From Claveliimonas bilis (GTDB lineage Bacteria > Bacillota > Clostridia > Lachnospirales > Lachnospiraceae): DNA of 64,000 nucleotides. The stretch covers positions 806,001-870,000 of the forward strand of contig NZ_AP027742.1 in the NCBI RefSeq assembly GCF_030296775.1, in the 5' to 3' direction. Of this stretch, positions 55,994 to 64,000 are shown piece after piece. Made by a program: the position numbers and the translations under genes. Under the pieces are notes generated by a model. That model saw only the letters and a program-made list of their open reading frames with translations, did not search any database and had not been told where the DNA came from. Position 1 is the stretch's first letter. Every line of letters begins with the position of its first letter.

Positions 55994-57049
55994 TCAGGAA
56001 ATGTTCAAAGAATCTCCGCGGTGTGTCAGAATATGATAACCGACTGCCTCCATACGCTTTTCCAGCTTTTCTTTTCCCTCTGCAGCCTCCTCGCCGTCAG
56101 ACAGTTTATTGTCGTAAAGGGAATAATCTTTTCGGTGGGTTTTCGGAGAGAGATTGGGCATAACAACATTTGCACCGGCCAGGATTCCAAGTTCTCTTCC
56201 GTTCTCCTGGATTGTACCAAGAGCGGTGGTGGCAGGAAGAAGAACCTTTGGGAGCATCAGGCGGAGAAGTCCCAGCATAAACAGGGTCAGCTCCAGGGTG
56301 CCGGCAGGTTCCTTGGCAAATACGGTATCCCGGTGAGGGATAAAAGGCCCGATCCCTACCATATGAGGATTCAGCTTCTTGATAAACAGCATGTCATCGG
56401 CCAGATTTTCCACGCTCTGGAAAGGAGAACCTACCATAAAACCAGTGCCTACCTGATATCCGATGGCCTTCAGGTCCCACAGGCAGGCCTGCCGGGATGA
56501 AGAGCTAAGACAGGCCGGATGAAGCCGGGCATAGTGACCGGCGTCAAAGGTCTCATGACGGAGAAGATAGCGGTCTGCTCCTGCGTCAAAAAAGGCCTGA
56601 TAGGAATGATGGGCCTTCTCTCCGATAGAGAGGGTCACGGCACAGTCCGGCCACAGGTCTTTGATCTGAGAAATCAGATGTACCATGCGGTCATCTGTGA
56701 ACCAGCCGTCCTCACCCCCCTGGAGTACGAAAGTGCGGAACCCCAGGGAATAGCCTTCCCGGCAGCAGGAGAGTATCTCCTCTTCAGTGAGACGGTAGCG
56801 GTACACATTGCGGTTGCTTTTTTGAATGCCGCAGTAATAACAGTCGTTTTTACAGTAGTTTGTAAATTCGATCAGGCCGCGGATATAGACGCTGTGTCCG
56901 TAATGGTGATGCCGCACTTCTCTTGACAGGGCAAAAAGATAAGAGGCATCCTCTGTGGTTCGGTTTGTGATCAGATGGATCCACTCGTCCCTGGACAGAG
57001 TATGAGTCTGATGCAGTTTGTCGATCAGCAGGCGATTGGTCTGTTTCAT
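55994..57049 (-). CDS. hydE: HydE, [FeFe]-hydrogenase maturase (radical SAM)
   Basis: Radical SAM enzyme acting on the iron-cysteine synthon from HydG. 351 aa. Motif CKNDCYYCG (C-x3-C-x2-C), then GGEDGWF, typical of HydE/BioB relatives. ATG 57049 lies downstream of TTTAGGAGG; the longer frame to 57130 runs through the leader hairpins and is rejected. Heads hydE-hydG-hydF; no hydrogenase structural gene is in the window. Confidence 0.94.
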   Translation of the reverse strand: MKQTNRLLIDKLHQTHTLSRDEWIHLITNRTTEDASYLFALSREVRHHHYGHSVYIRGLIEFTNYCKNDCYYCGIQKSNRNVYRYRLTEEEILSCCREGYSLGFRTFVLQGGEDGWFTDDRMVHLISQIKDLWPDCAVTLSIGEKAHHSYQAFFDAGADRYLLRHETFDAGHYARLHPACLSSSSRQACLWDLKAIGYQVGTGFMVGSPFQSVENLADDMLFIKKLNPHMVGIGPFIPHRDTVFAKEPAGTLELTLFMLGLLRLMLPKVLLPATTALGTIQENGRELGILAGANVVMPNLSPKTHRKDYSLYDNKLSDGEEAAEGKEKLEKRMEAVGYHILTHRGDSLNIS

Positions 57050-57067
57050 CTGTGCGTTTAACCTCCT

Positions 57068-57146
57068 AAAAAAACCTGCACCGATGGCGCAGGCAAAAGG
57101 CGGGAGATTCCATCTCCCTTCTTGATTCATGCTGGAAGCGCCTTTT
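57068..57146 (-). promoter_or_regulatory. Riboswitch-like leader and attenuator upstream of hydE
   Basis: On the minus strand, P1 of 8 bp (57146-57139 with 57102-57095) encloses hairpin P2 of 7 bp (57118-57112 with 57108-57102) and a short P3 (57138-57135 with 57121-57118). It is followed by CCTGCGCCATCGGTGCAGG and seven T (57093-57068), directly upstream of the ribosome site. Layout fits a three-way junction plus transcription terminator; ligand unknown. Confidence 0.55.
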
Positions 57147-57254
57147 TACTTAGGTGTTACCCTTTGTAATCAGTACGGTATTTCTGATATTGTATCATGT
57201 AAGGAGGAAAATGGGAATACTTTACAGAAACTTTACAAGATATGCGCAGTAGAA

Positions 57255-57285
57255 TTGACAAACCCCATTTATACTGGAGTATAAT
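57255..57285 (+). promoter_or_regulatory. Promoter of the MFS gene
   Basis: TTGACA (57255-57260) and TATAAT (57280-57285), spacing 19 bases, longer than ideal. About 70 bases before the start codon. Confidence 0.55.
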
Positions 57286-57354
57286 AGTTAAAGTGCGCTG
57301 TAATTTAATTGCGAAAAGGAAAATGCCCGACAGGGCAGGGAAAAGGAGAAAACA

Positions 57355-58596
57355 ATGAAACAAAAACAAAAATATACCTCTCTGGAAAAAGCCTGGATTT
57401 TGTATGATGTTGGAAACTCGGCGTTTGTACTTCTGGTTTCAACGATCATTCCTATCTATTTCAATTACTTGTCAGAATCTGCAGGCCTTTCTTCTGTGAC
57501 TTATCTTGCATACTGGGGTTATGCGGCCTCTGTCGCCACTTTGGCAGTTGCTTTTATCGGGCCTGTTTTTGGTGCAGTGGCCGACACTAAAAACTATAAA
57601 AAGAAAATTTTTCTTGTTACTGTGCTGGTGGGCGTGATCGGCTGTATTGCCATGGGGATCGCTGCCACATGGCTGGGATTTCTGGTGATCTTTGTGATCG
57701 CCAAGATCGGCTATTCTGCAAGTCTTGTGTTTTATGATTCTATGCTTCACGATGTGACAACGCCGGAAAGACTGGATGAGGTTTCTTCCCAGGGATATGC
57801 CTGGGGATATATCGGAAGCTGTATTCCCTTTATCATCAGTCTTGGGATTGTGCTGGGAGCAGAACCTCTCGGCCTTTCCATGCAGACGGCGATGGGGATT
57901 TCTTTTGCCGTAGTGGCGGTGTGGTGGATTGTTTCGTCTCTTCCGCTGCTGAAAAACTACCGCCAGATCCATTATGTGGAAAATACGCCCGGACTTGTGG
58001 GGAAAAGTTTTCGGAGACTTTGGGAGACATTAAAAGGCATGAAAGATGACCGGAAGATTCTACTGTATCTTCTCGCGTATTTCTTTTATATTGACGGCGT
58101 TTACACGATCATAGAGATGGCTACCGCATATGGAACGGCATTGGGACTGGATACCACAGGGCTTCTTCTGGCGCTTCTTGTCACTCAGATCGTGGCCTTT
58201 CCATCGGCGATTGCCTTTGGAAAGTTTACGGAAAAATACCCGTCCGAAAATCTGATCACCATCTGTATCCTGGCCTATACGGCCATTGCGGTATATGCAC
58301 TGTTTTTAAACAGCCAGCTGCAGTTCTGGATTTTGGCAGTATGTGTGGGATTGTTCCAGGGAGGCATACAGGCGCTGTCCCGCTCCCATTTTGCAAAATT
58401 AATTCCGCCCCAGAAATCAGGGGAATATTTTGGGATTATGGATATCTGCGGAAAAGGAGCTTCCTTTATCGGAACTGCCCTGGTAGGATTTGTTTCACAG
58501 GTCACGGGCAGCACAAACCAGGGCGTTGCCGTTCTGGCGGTGGTTTTTGTAGTGGGATTGGTTTTATTCCGCGTTTCTGTACGAATAAAAAAATAG
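57355..58596 (+). CDS. MFS transporter, UMF1/Atg22-like
   Basis: 413 aa, twelve predicted helices. Opening KAWILYDVGNSAFVLLVSTI and GPVFGAVADTKNYKKK are typical of the UMF1 branch related to vacuolar Atg22. Probably exports or releases small metabolites such as amino acids. AAGGAG precedes the ATG; followed after 51 bases by the NrdG-like gene. Confidence 0.88.
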   Translation: MKQKQKYTSLEKAWILYDVGNSAFVLLVSTIIPIYFNYLSESAGLSSVTYLAYWGYAASVATLAVAFIGPVFGAVADTKNYKKKIFLVTVLVGVIGCIAMGIAATWLGFLVIFVIAKIGYSASLVFYDSMLHDVTTPERLDEVSSQGYAWGYIGSCIPFIISLGIVLGAEPLGLSMQTAMGISFAVVAVWWIVSSLPLLKNYRQIHYVENTPGLVGKSFRRLWETLKGMKDDRKILLYLLAYFFYIDGVYTIIEMATAYGTALGLDTTGLLLALLVTQIVAFPSAIAFGKFTEKYPSENLITICILAYTAIAVYALFLNSQLQFWILAVCVGLFQGGIQALSRSHFAKLIPPQKSGEYFGIMDICGKGASFIGTALVGFVSQVTGSTNQGVAVLAVVFVVGLVLFRVSVRIKK

Positions 58597-58647
58597 TAAT
58601 CTCTACCTGCCTGTGATAGAATAAAATAAAAGCAGGAGATGAGAGAT

Positions 58648-59340
58648 ATGATAATACAAGGATTGCAGAAATTAACATTGCTGGACTATCCCGGAAAGGT
58701 TGCCTGCACCATATTTACGGCAGGATGTAATTTCAGGTGTCCGTTTTGCCACAATGCCTCCCTTGTGATCGATACATCAGCGAATGAGACTATACCGGAA
58801 GAGGAGATTTTCCGATTTCTCACCAAACGCCAGGGGATCCTTGACGGCGTGTGCATCAGCGGCGGAGAGCCATTGATACAGGACGGGATCGAAGAATTTA
58901 TCCGGCAGATCAAAGAGATGGGATATGATGTGAAACTGGACACCAACGGGAGCTTTCCGGATAAGCTGATCCGGCTTGTGGAAGCTGGACTGATCGATTA
59001 TGTGGCTATGGATATTAAAAATTCCCAGGAGCATTATGGGAGAACTATCGGGATAGAAGATTATGATATCAGAGATGTACATAGAAGTGTCAAATATCTG
59101 ATGTCAGGAAAAGTGCCGTATGAATTTCGAACGACTGTTGTGCGGGAATTTCACCAAAGGTCGGATTTCGCTTCCATTGGGCGGTGGATCCGGGGAGCCA
59201 GGGAGTATTATCTTCAGCAGTTTGTAGATTCCGGCGATCTGATCCGCCCCGGACTGCACGGCTATAATAAAGAAATTATGGAGCAGGCCCTGGAGGTTGT
59301 GAAAAAGGATGTAGAATCCGCAAAACTGCGCGGTTTATAG
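58648..59340 (+). CDS. Anaerobic ribonucleotide reductase activating protein (NrdG2-type radical SAM)
   Basis: 230 aa. Radical SAM motif CNFRCPFCHN (C-x3-C-x2-C) and GGEP. Generates the glycyl radical on NrdD encoded next. The longer NrdG2 form is adapted to such NrdD proteins. ATG 58648 sits eight bases after GGAGA; ATG 58639 abuts it. The spacing to nrdD contains a separate nrdD promoter. Confidence 0.9.
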   Translation: MIIQGLQKLTLLDYPGKVACTIFTAGCNFRCPFCHNASLVIDTSANETIPEEEIFRFLTKRQGILDGVCISGGEPLIQDGIEEFIRQIKEMGYDVKLDTNGSFPDKLIRLVEAGLIDYVAMDIKNSQEHYGRTIGIEDYDIRDVHRSVKYLMSGKVPYEFRTTVVREFHQRSDFASIGRWIRGAREYYLQQFVDSGDLIRPGLHGYNKEIMEQALEVVKKDVESAKLRGL

Positions 59341-59361
59341 AAAATATGAGGGAACATAATA

Positions 59362-59405
59362 ACAACATGTTGTGAAGAAGACGAAAAGTGTGCACAACAT
59401 GTTGT
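59362..59405 (+). promoter_or_regulatory. Tandem NrdR-like boxes upstream of nrdD
   Basis: The palindrome ACAACATGTTGT occurs at 59362-59373 and 59394-59405, centres 32 bases apart (about three helical turns). It matches the inner 12 positions of the NrdR consensus at about ten. Flanking bases also make the pair an inverted repeat (17-base arms), which could act as a hairpin terminator for the preceding gene. Confidence 0.7.
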
Positions 59406-59414
59406 TATTTTATA

Positions 59415-59444
59415 TTGACTCTTACGGAGATAAGGTGGTATGAT
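59415..59444 (+). promoter_or_regulatory. nrdD promoter
   Basis: TTGACT (59415-59420), 18-base spacer, TATGAT (59439-59444), directly after the tandem palindromes. Confidence 0.7.
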
Positions 59445-59487
59445 AGAAGAACCAGCACAAAAGAAAAATAAAAGGGGAGGTCATTTC

Positions 59488-61857
59488 ATGTATCAGGTAG
59501 TAAAAAGAGACGGACAGATCGCGGAATTTGATATTGCCAAGATCAGTATCGCCATCACAAAAGCGTTTGAAGCACAGAACAGGCAGTATCATCCGTCCAT
59601 CATAGATATGCTGTCGCTGAAGGTGACGGCGGACTTTGAGCCGAAGATCAAAAAGGATCTGATCCAGGTAGAGGACATTCAGGACAGTGTAGAGCAGGTG
59701 CTTGTCCAGGCAGGTTACGGCGATGTGGCAAAAGGATATATCCTGTATCGTAAAAATCGGGAAAAAATCCGTAATCTCAAATCGACCATGTTGGATTATA
59801 AGGAAATTGTTGATAATTATGTTAATGTTTCCGACTGGCGTGTGAAAGAAAATTCTACAGTAACTTATTCTGTGGGAGGTCTGATCTTAAGCAATTCGGG
59901 AGCGATCACGGCAAATTACTGGCTGTCGGAAATCTATGATGAGGAGATCGGGCAGGCTCACAGAAATGCGGATATTCATCTTCATGACCTTTCCATGTTG
60001 ACCGGATACTGTGCAGGATGGTCGCTGAAGCAGCTGATCCAGGAAGGGTTGGGAGGAATACCGGGAAAAATTTCCTCTTCTCCTGCAAAGCATTTGAGCG
60101 TTCTTTGCAACCAGATGGTAAACTTCCTGGGAATCATGCAGAATGAATGGGCCGGCGCGCAGGCATTCTCTTCTTTCGATACTTATCTGGCACCGTTTGT
60201 CAAAGTAGATAATTTAAGCTATGACAGTGTGAAAAAGTGTATAGAATCGTTTATTTACGGAGTAAATACGCCGTCCAGATGGGGTACGCAGGCACCGTTT
60301 TCCAATATTACTCTGGACTGGACTGTTCCGAATGACCTTGCCAATCTTCCGGCGATTGTGGGCGGCAAGGACATGGATTTTACATACGGAGACTGTAAGA
60401 AAGAGATGGATATGATCAATAAGGCGTTCATTGAGATCATGATCGAGGGAGATGCTCACGGACGCGGATTCCAGTATCCGATCCCGACTTACTCCATCAC
60501 CAGTGATTTTGACTGGTCTGATACGGAAAATAACCGTCTTCTCTTTGAGATGACAGCAAAATACGGAACACCATACTTCTCTAACTACATTAACAGTGAT
60601 ATGGAGCCGAGCGATGTAAGAAGCATGTGCTGCCGTCTGCGTCTTGATCTTCGTGAGCTTCGCAAGAAGTCAGGCGGATTTTTCGGAAGCGGAGAAAGTA
60701 CGGGATCCATTGGAGTTGTGACCATCAACATGCCAAGGATCGCTTACCAGTCTGAAAACGAAGAAGAGTTTATGAGCCGTCTGGACCGGCTGATGGATAT
60801 TTCTGCCCGCTCTTTGCATGTAAAGAGACAGGTTATTACCCAGCTTCTGGAAGGCGGACTGTATCCGTATACAAAACGTTATCTTGGAACATTTGACAAT
60901 CATTTCTCCACGATCGGACTTGTGGGAATGAATGAAGCCGGACTCAACGCAAAATGGATCGGCAAGGACATGACTCATAAGGAAACACAGGAATTTTCAA
61001 AGAGAGTTCTTAATCATATGAGAGAAAGACTGTCAGGATATCAGGAAGAATACGGCGATCTTTATAATCTGGAAGCAACACCGGCAGAGTCAACCGCTTA
61101 CCGGTTTGCGAAACATGATGTGGAGCAGTTCCCGGATATCATTACAGCGGCAGAGGACTGCGGCACGCCATATTACACCAACAGTTCTCATCTGCCTGTG
61201 GGATATACAGAAGATATTTTTGACGCTCTGGACATTCAGGATGATCTGCAGACACTGTACACATCAGGAACCGTGTTCCATGCGTTCCTGGGAGAGAAGC
61301 TTCCTTCCTGGAAGTCAGCCGCTTCTCTGGTACGTAAGATAGCAGAAAATTACAAACTGCCTTATTATACAATGTCACCGACTTACTCTATCTGTAAGGA
61401 TCACGGTTATATTTCGGGCGAGCACTATACTTGTCCGGAGTGCGGCAATGTAACAGAAGTTTACAGCCGTATTACAGGATACTACCGTCCGGTTCAGAAC
61501 TGGAATGACGGAAAGGCACAGGAATTTAAGGATCGTAAAGTATATGACTTGAGTCATTCTCACTTCCATGTAAAATCCAAGGCAGGAGAAAAGATCGATG
61601 AGGTCATGAAGGCAGAGGCGGATGCACCGAGAAAGCTTCTGTTTACAACAAAGACCTGTCCTAACTGCAAGATAGCCAAGAATGCACTGGAAGAGGCCCA
61701 TGTGGATTATGAGGTGATCGATGCGGAGGAAAATAAAGATCTGGCAAAGAAATATGGGATCATGTCTGCGCCGACCCTTGTGCTTGTAGGAAAAGACGGT
61801 GTGCAGAAGCTTACAAACGCATCCAATATTAAGAAATATACGGAAGAAAACGAATAG
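59488..61857 (+). CDS. nrdD: Anaerobic (class III) ribonucleoside-triphosphate reductase with C-terminal redoxin domain
   Basis: Makes dNTPs without oxygen. 789 aa. ATP-cone at residues about 1-95 (VVKRDGQIAEFDIAKI), the ten-stranded catalytic barrel, CPEC zinc ligands, and the glycyl-radical loop RITGYYRPVQNWNDGK (Gly in RITGY). The last about 75 residues are a fused glutaredoxin/NrdH-like domain with active-site CPNC. ATG 59488 follows AGGGGAGG; an in-frame ATG at 59440 lies inside the -10 box. Confidence 0.95.
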   Translation: MYQVVKRDGQIAEFDIAKISIAITKAFEAQNRQYHPSIIDMLSLKVTADFEPKIKKDLIQVEDIQDSVEQVLVQAGYGDVAKGYILYRKNREKIRNLKSTMLDYKEIVDNYVNVSDWRVKENSTVTYSVGGLILSNSGAITANYWLSEIYDEEIGQAHRNADIHLHDLSMLTGYCAGWSLKQLIQEGLGGIPGKISSSPAKHLSVLCNQMVNFLGIMQNEWAGAQAFSSFDTYLAPFVKVDNLSYDSVKKCIESFIYGVNTPSRWGTQAPFSNITLDWTVPNDLANLPAIVGGKDMDFTYGDCKKEMDMINKAFIEIMIEGDAHGRGFQYPIPTYSITSDFDWSDTENNRLLFEMTAKYGTPYFSNYINSDMEPSDVRSMCCRLRLDLRELRKKSGGFFGSGESTGSIGVVTINMPRIAYQSENEEEFMSRLDRLMDISARSLHVKRQVITQLLEGGLYPYTKRYLGTFDNHFSTIGLVGMNEAGLNAKWIGKDMTHKETQEFSKRVLNHMRERLSGYQEEYGDLYNLEATPAESTAYRFAKHDVEQFPDIITAAEDCGTPYYTNSSHLPVGYTEDIFDALDIQDDLQTLYTSGTVFHAFLGEKLPSWKSAASLVRKIAENYKLPYYTMSPTYSICKDHGYISGEHYTCPECGNVTEVYSRITGYYRPVQNWNDGKAQEFKDRKVYDLSHSHFHVKSKAGEKIDEVMKAEADAPRKLLFTTKTCPNCKIAKNALEEAHVDYEVIDAEENKDLAKKYGIMSAPTLVLVGKDGVQKLTNASNIKKYTEENE

Positions 61858-61884
61858 ATTGACGTTTCGTATGGAAGTGTAAAA

Positions 61885-61925
61885 AGCGCCCGGCTATGAA
61901 AAGTAGCCGGGCGTATTCGTTTTAT
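61885..61925. terminator. Bidirectional terminator
   Basis: CGCCCGGCTA / TAGCCGGGCG stem with A and T runs, between convergent nrdD and GNAT genes. Confidence 0.9.
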
Positions 61926-61948
61926 ACAATTTTTTAAAATTTCTGCCA

Positions 61949-62413
61949 TTAGGATAACTTATCCTTGATCATCTGATAATAGGGCAGTTCTTCATATCCG
62001 AGCCGCTCATACAGAGAAATTGCTCTGGTGTTCTCGTGGGTTACTTCCAGACGGATACGCCGTGCCTGCGGATATTCTTTTTCCAGCCACTGAAAAACTT
62101 CAGTGCCGTATCCCTTTCCCCTGGCATTACTTTTGAAAAAAAGTTCATCAAACCATACCTGGATGCCGCCTGCTTCGTTGTTCCAGGTGATAGCCAGATT
62201 AGCATATCCGGTAATCCTTTCTGCCGACGACTGATCTGTCTCTTCCAGAACAAGGATCCTTGCGAGAGGACTTTTCTCTATTGCCGCTGTGATGGTCCGG
62301 TGAAAATTTTCTTCAGGGACTGTGTGAAGGCAGGCAGGACTTCCGTAAAATTCTTTCATCATTGCGACAACTTCTTCCCTGTCAGCCTCGGTAATGTCTC
62401 TGATCATCAGCAT
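61949..62413 (-). CDS. GNAT-family N-acetyltransferase
   Basis: 154 aa. Acetyl-CoA binding motif KSNARGKGYGTEVF (R-G-x-G-Y-G type), then AISLYERLGYEEL. Substrate unknown. AAGGAGGG precedes ATG 62413. Confidence 0.92.
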   Translation of the reverse strand: MLMIRDITEADREEVVAMMKEFYGSPACLHTVPEENFHRTITAAIEKSPLARILVLEETDQSSAERITGYANLAITWNNEAGGIQVWFDELFFKSNARGKGYGTEVFQWLEKEYPQARRIRLEVTHENTRAISLYERLGYEELPYYQMIKDKLS

Positions 62414-62487
62414 TGATAAACCCTCCTTTTGCTTTGTGGGTTCATCATATCATGAGAAGCAAAGGAAAGCAACCTGTATAACCCCAT

Positions 62488-63087
62488 CTACATAAGCCCA
62501 TCGAGATAAGTTGTCAGAAGACGCCGTATATTTCCCTCAAAATCAGCATCTCCATTCTTCAGGCACCACTCGAATACATTGCCGATTACGATAATACGGA
62601 TATCCGTGGTGACTTCCTCCAGAGGGTGCTTTAAGTGGAGAATACCAGCGTCGATCGCCCTCTGCAGATAGTGCTGGACAGTAACGATAGGATAGGGACG
62701 CTCTGTTCGGATATCAGGATTTAAAGACTGATTTTTTGGTGTGTAATAGTTTGATACAAAATCAAGGCCAAGCTCGCGGCAGTAGTGGGCATAATTTAAA
62801 TAAACATGGATAATGGCCGTCTTGGCTTCTTCGGCGTTGGCAGGAAGCTCAAGACAATCGGGATCGATACTTGGCTGTTCTTCAATATAGTAAGATAAAA
62901 GATCATCCTTTGTTTTAAAATGGTGATAGAAACTACCGTTGGAAACGCCTGCTTCTTCACATATATTTTTTATAGACAAGCCTTCATATCCCTTTTTTCT
63001 AAGGATTGTTTTGGCAGCCTGAAAGATTCGGTCTTTTGTTTCTTTTGATTTTAACTGCTGTTTGGATAACTCCTCTGTTTTTACCAT
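62488..63087 (-). CDS. TetR/AcrR-family transcriptional regulator
   Basis: 199 aa. HTH: IFQAAKTILRKKGYEGLSIK, then ICEEAGVSNGSFYHHFKTKD. The ligand domain is not identifiable. Target unknown; nearest genes are the GNAT downstream and tex, divergent. Confidence 0.92.
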   Translation of the reverse strand: MVKTEELSKQQLKSKETKDRIFQAAKTILRKKGYEGLSIKNICEEAGVSNGSFYHHFKTKDDLLSYYIEEQPSIDPDCLELPANAEEAKTAIIHVYLNYAHYCRELGLDFVSNYYTPKNQSLNPDIRTERPYPIVTVQHYLQRAIDAGILHLKHPLEEVTTDIRIIVIGNVFEWCLKNGDADFEGNIRRLLTTYLDGLM

Positions 63088-63263
63088 AGCGATACATCCC
63101 CTTTATCTGTTTATAAAAGCGATTATACCATATTTCCATAGGGGCTTCAAGAAAACAGAGTGAACTCGGTATTTTCCTTTGATGATTCCTTTCATTGCAT
63201 AACCGGATGTTTTCCAGTATAATAATCCTGCAGATAAGCACCACAAAGAAAGGATTGTAACAT

Positions 63264-64000
63264 ATGGATATTAATCAGAGAATTACGGAGGAATTGGGAG
63301 TAAAAAGATGGCAGGTAGATGCAGCCATCAAGCTGATTGATGAAGGCAATACCATTCCGTTTATCGCAAGATACAGAAAAGAAGCAACAGGGACGCTTGA
63401 TGATGAACAGCTTCGCCGGCTGCACGAAAGGCTGCAGTACCTTAGGGGATTGGAAGAGAAAAAGGAGCAGGTGCTCTCCAGTATTGAGGAACAGGGAAAA
63501 CTGACGGAAGAACTGAAAAAGCAGATTCTTGAGGCAGAGACAATGGTGGTGGTAGAGGATTTATATCGTCCTTACCGCCCTAAGAGAAGGACAAGGGCAA
63601 CCATTGCCAAAGAAAAAGGCCTGGAAGGCCTGGCTGCCCTTATTACACTTCAGAATCTGAATATGTCTCTTGAGGAGGCAGCGCAGGAATATGTAAATCC
63701 GGAAAAGGAAGTAAAGAATGCAGAGGAAGCTATTGCCGGAGCAAAGGATATTATTGCGGAAAATATTTCGGACGAAGCAGATTTCAGAAGTCATATCCGT
63801 AAGATCACCATGCAGAAAGGGAAGCTGATTTCCAAGGCAAAGGACGAAAATGCGCAGTCTGTATATGAAATGTATTATGATTTTGAGGAACCTGTAACAA
63901 GACTTGCGGGACACCGGATTCTGGCTTTGAACCGGGGAGAAAAAGAAAAATACATTACGGTTAAGATTGAGGCTCCGGAGGAAGATATTCTGCGCTACCT
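63264..64000 (+). CDS. tex: Tex, S1-domain RNA-binding transcription accessory protein (5' part)
   Basis: First about 245 residues of a protein of about 720 aa; the rest is beyond the window. The N-terminal Tex signature is clear (NTIPFIARYRKEATGTLDDEQ; VVVEDLYRPYRPKRRTRA). Binds nucleic acid and ribosome-related complexes; precise role unsettled. AAAGGATT is a weak ribosome site. Confidence 0.94.
   Translation, partial: MDINQRITEELGVKRWQVDAAIKLIDEGNTIPFIARYRKEATGTLDDEQLRRLHERLQYLRGLEEKKEQVLSSIEEQGKLTEELKKQILEAETMVVVEDLYRPYRPKRRTRATIAKEKGLEGLAALITLQNLNMSLEEAAQEYVNPEKEVKNAEEAIAGAKDIIAENISDEADFRSHIRKITMQKGKLISKAKDENAQSVYEMYYDFEEPVTRLAGHRILALNRGEKEKYITVKIEAPEEDILRY

Noticed and set aside
1-64000. 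CRISPR arrays, prophage, integrases, insertion sequences
   Set aside because: No regularly spaced repeats and no recognisable mobile-element proteins in any frame.

Overview
The window comes from an anaerobic Gram-positive member of Clostridia, most likely a gut Lachnospiraceae. The evidence is the Clostridia-type S10/spc/alpha ribosomal operon (type Z S14, long L17, zinc-lid adenylate kinase, KOW protein after map), a selenium-dependent D-proline reductase (Stickland) locus, AdhE, oxygen-sensitive radical enzymes (HydE/HydG, class III ribonucleotide reductase) and strong AGGAGG ribosome sites. No phage, plasmid, insertion sequence or CRISPR array was seen.

Bases 1-14,551 form a selenium and proline-reduction island. 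It starts with the 3' end of selA, then selB and a LysR regulator, a cysteine-desulfurase-like enzyme, a YedE-type selenium transporter, a TusA-like protein and a Se/S-carrier-like protein. Next come a TetR regulator and proline racemase prdF on the minus strand, the selenocysteine tRNA, and prdC, prdA, a 100-aa intervening protein, prdB (in-frame UGA plus SECIS-like hairpin), prdD and prdE. The island holds most parts of a working unit: selenium uptake and handling, Sec-tRNA and its elongation factor, L-to-D proline conversion, the reductase and its electron carrier. selD is not in the window.

Bases 14,552-19,325 are mostly minus strand. They hold a candidate structured RNA with its own promoter and terminator, a YcxB-like membrane protein, a TSUP permease, an NSS sodium symporter and a LysR regulator.

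Bases 19,447-36,461 are the ribosomal protein superoperon, from the rpsJ promoter and leader through secY, adk, map, infA, rpmJ and rpoA to rplQ. Three unusually long gaps interrupt it (rpsH-rplF, rpmJ-rpsM, rpoA-rplQ). They hold repeated hairpins, some with compensatory base changes, and a probable structured leader.

Bases 36,500-64,000 are housekeeping and fermentation genes: adhE behind a Rex-like operator, an N-truncated kinase, a 3D-domain cell-wall protein, a HAD phosphatase, uppP, a polar amino acid ABC transporter, an SfsA-MutY fusion, hemerythrin, PAP2, GDPD, a lipid kinase, proC and a CPBP protease. The [FeFe]-hydrogenase maturases hydE-hydG-hydF follow, with a riboswitch-like leader ahead of hydE. 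Then come an MFS exporter, an NrdG2-type activase with nrdD (redoxin fused at its C-terminus, NrdR-like boxes upstream), a GNAT, a TetR and the 5' part of tex.
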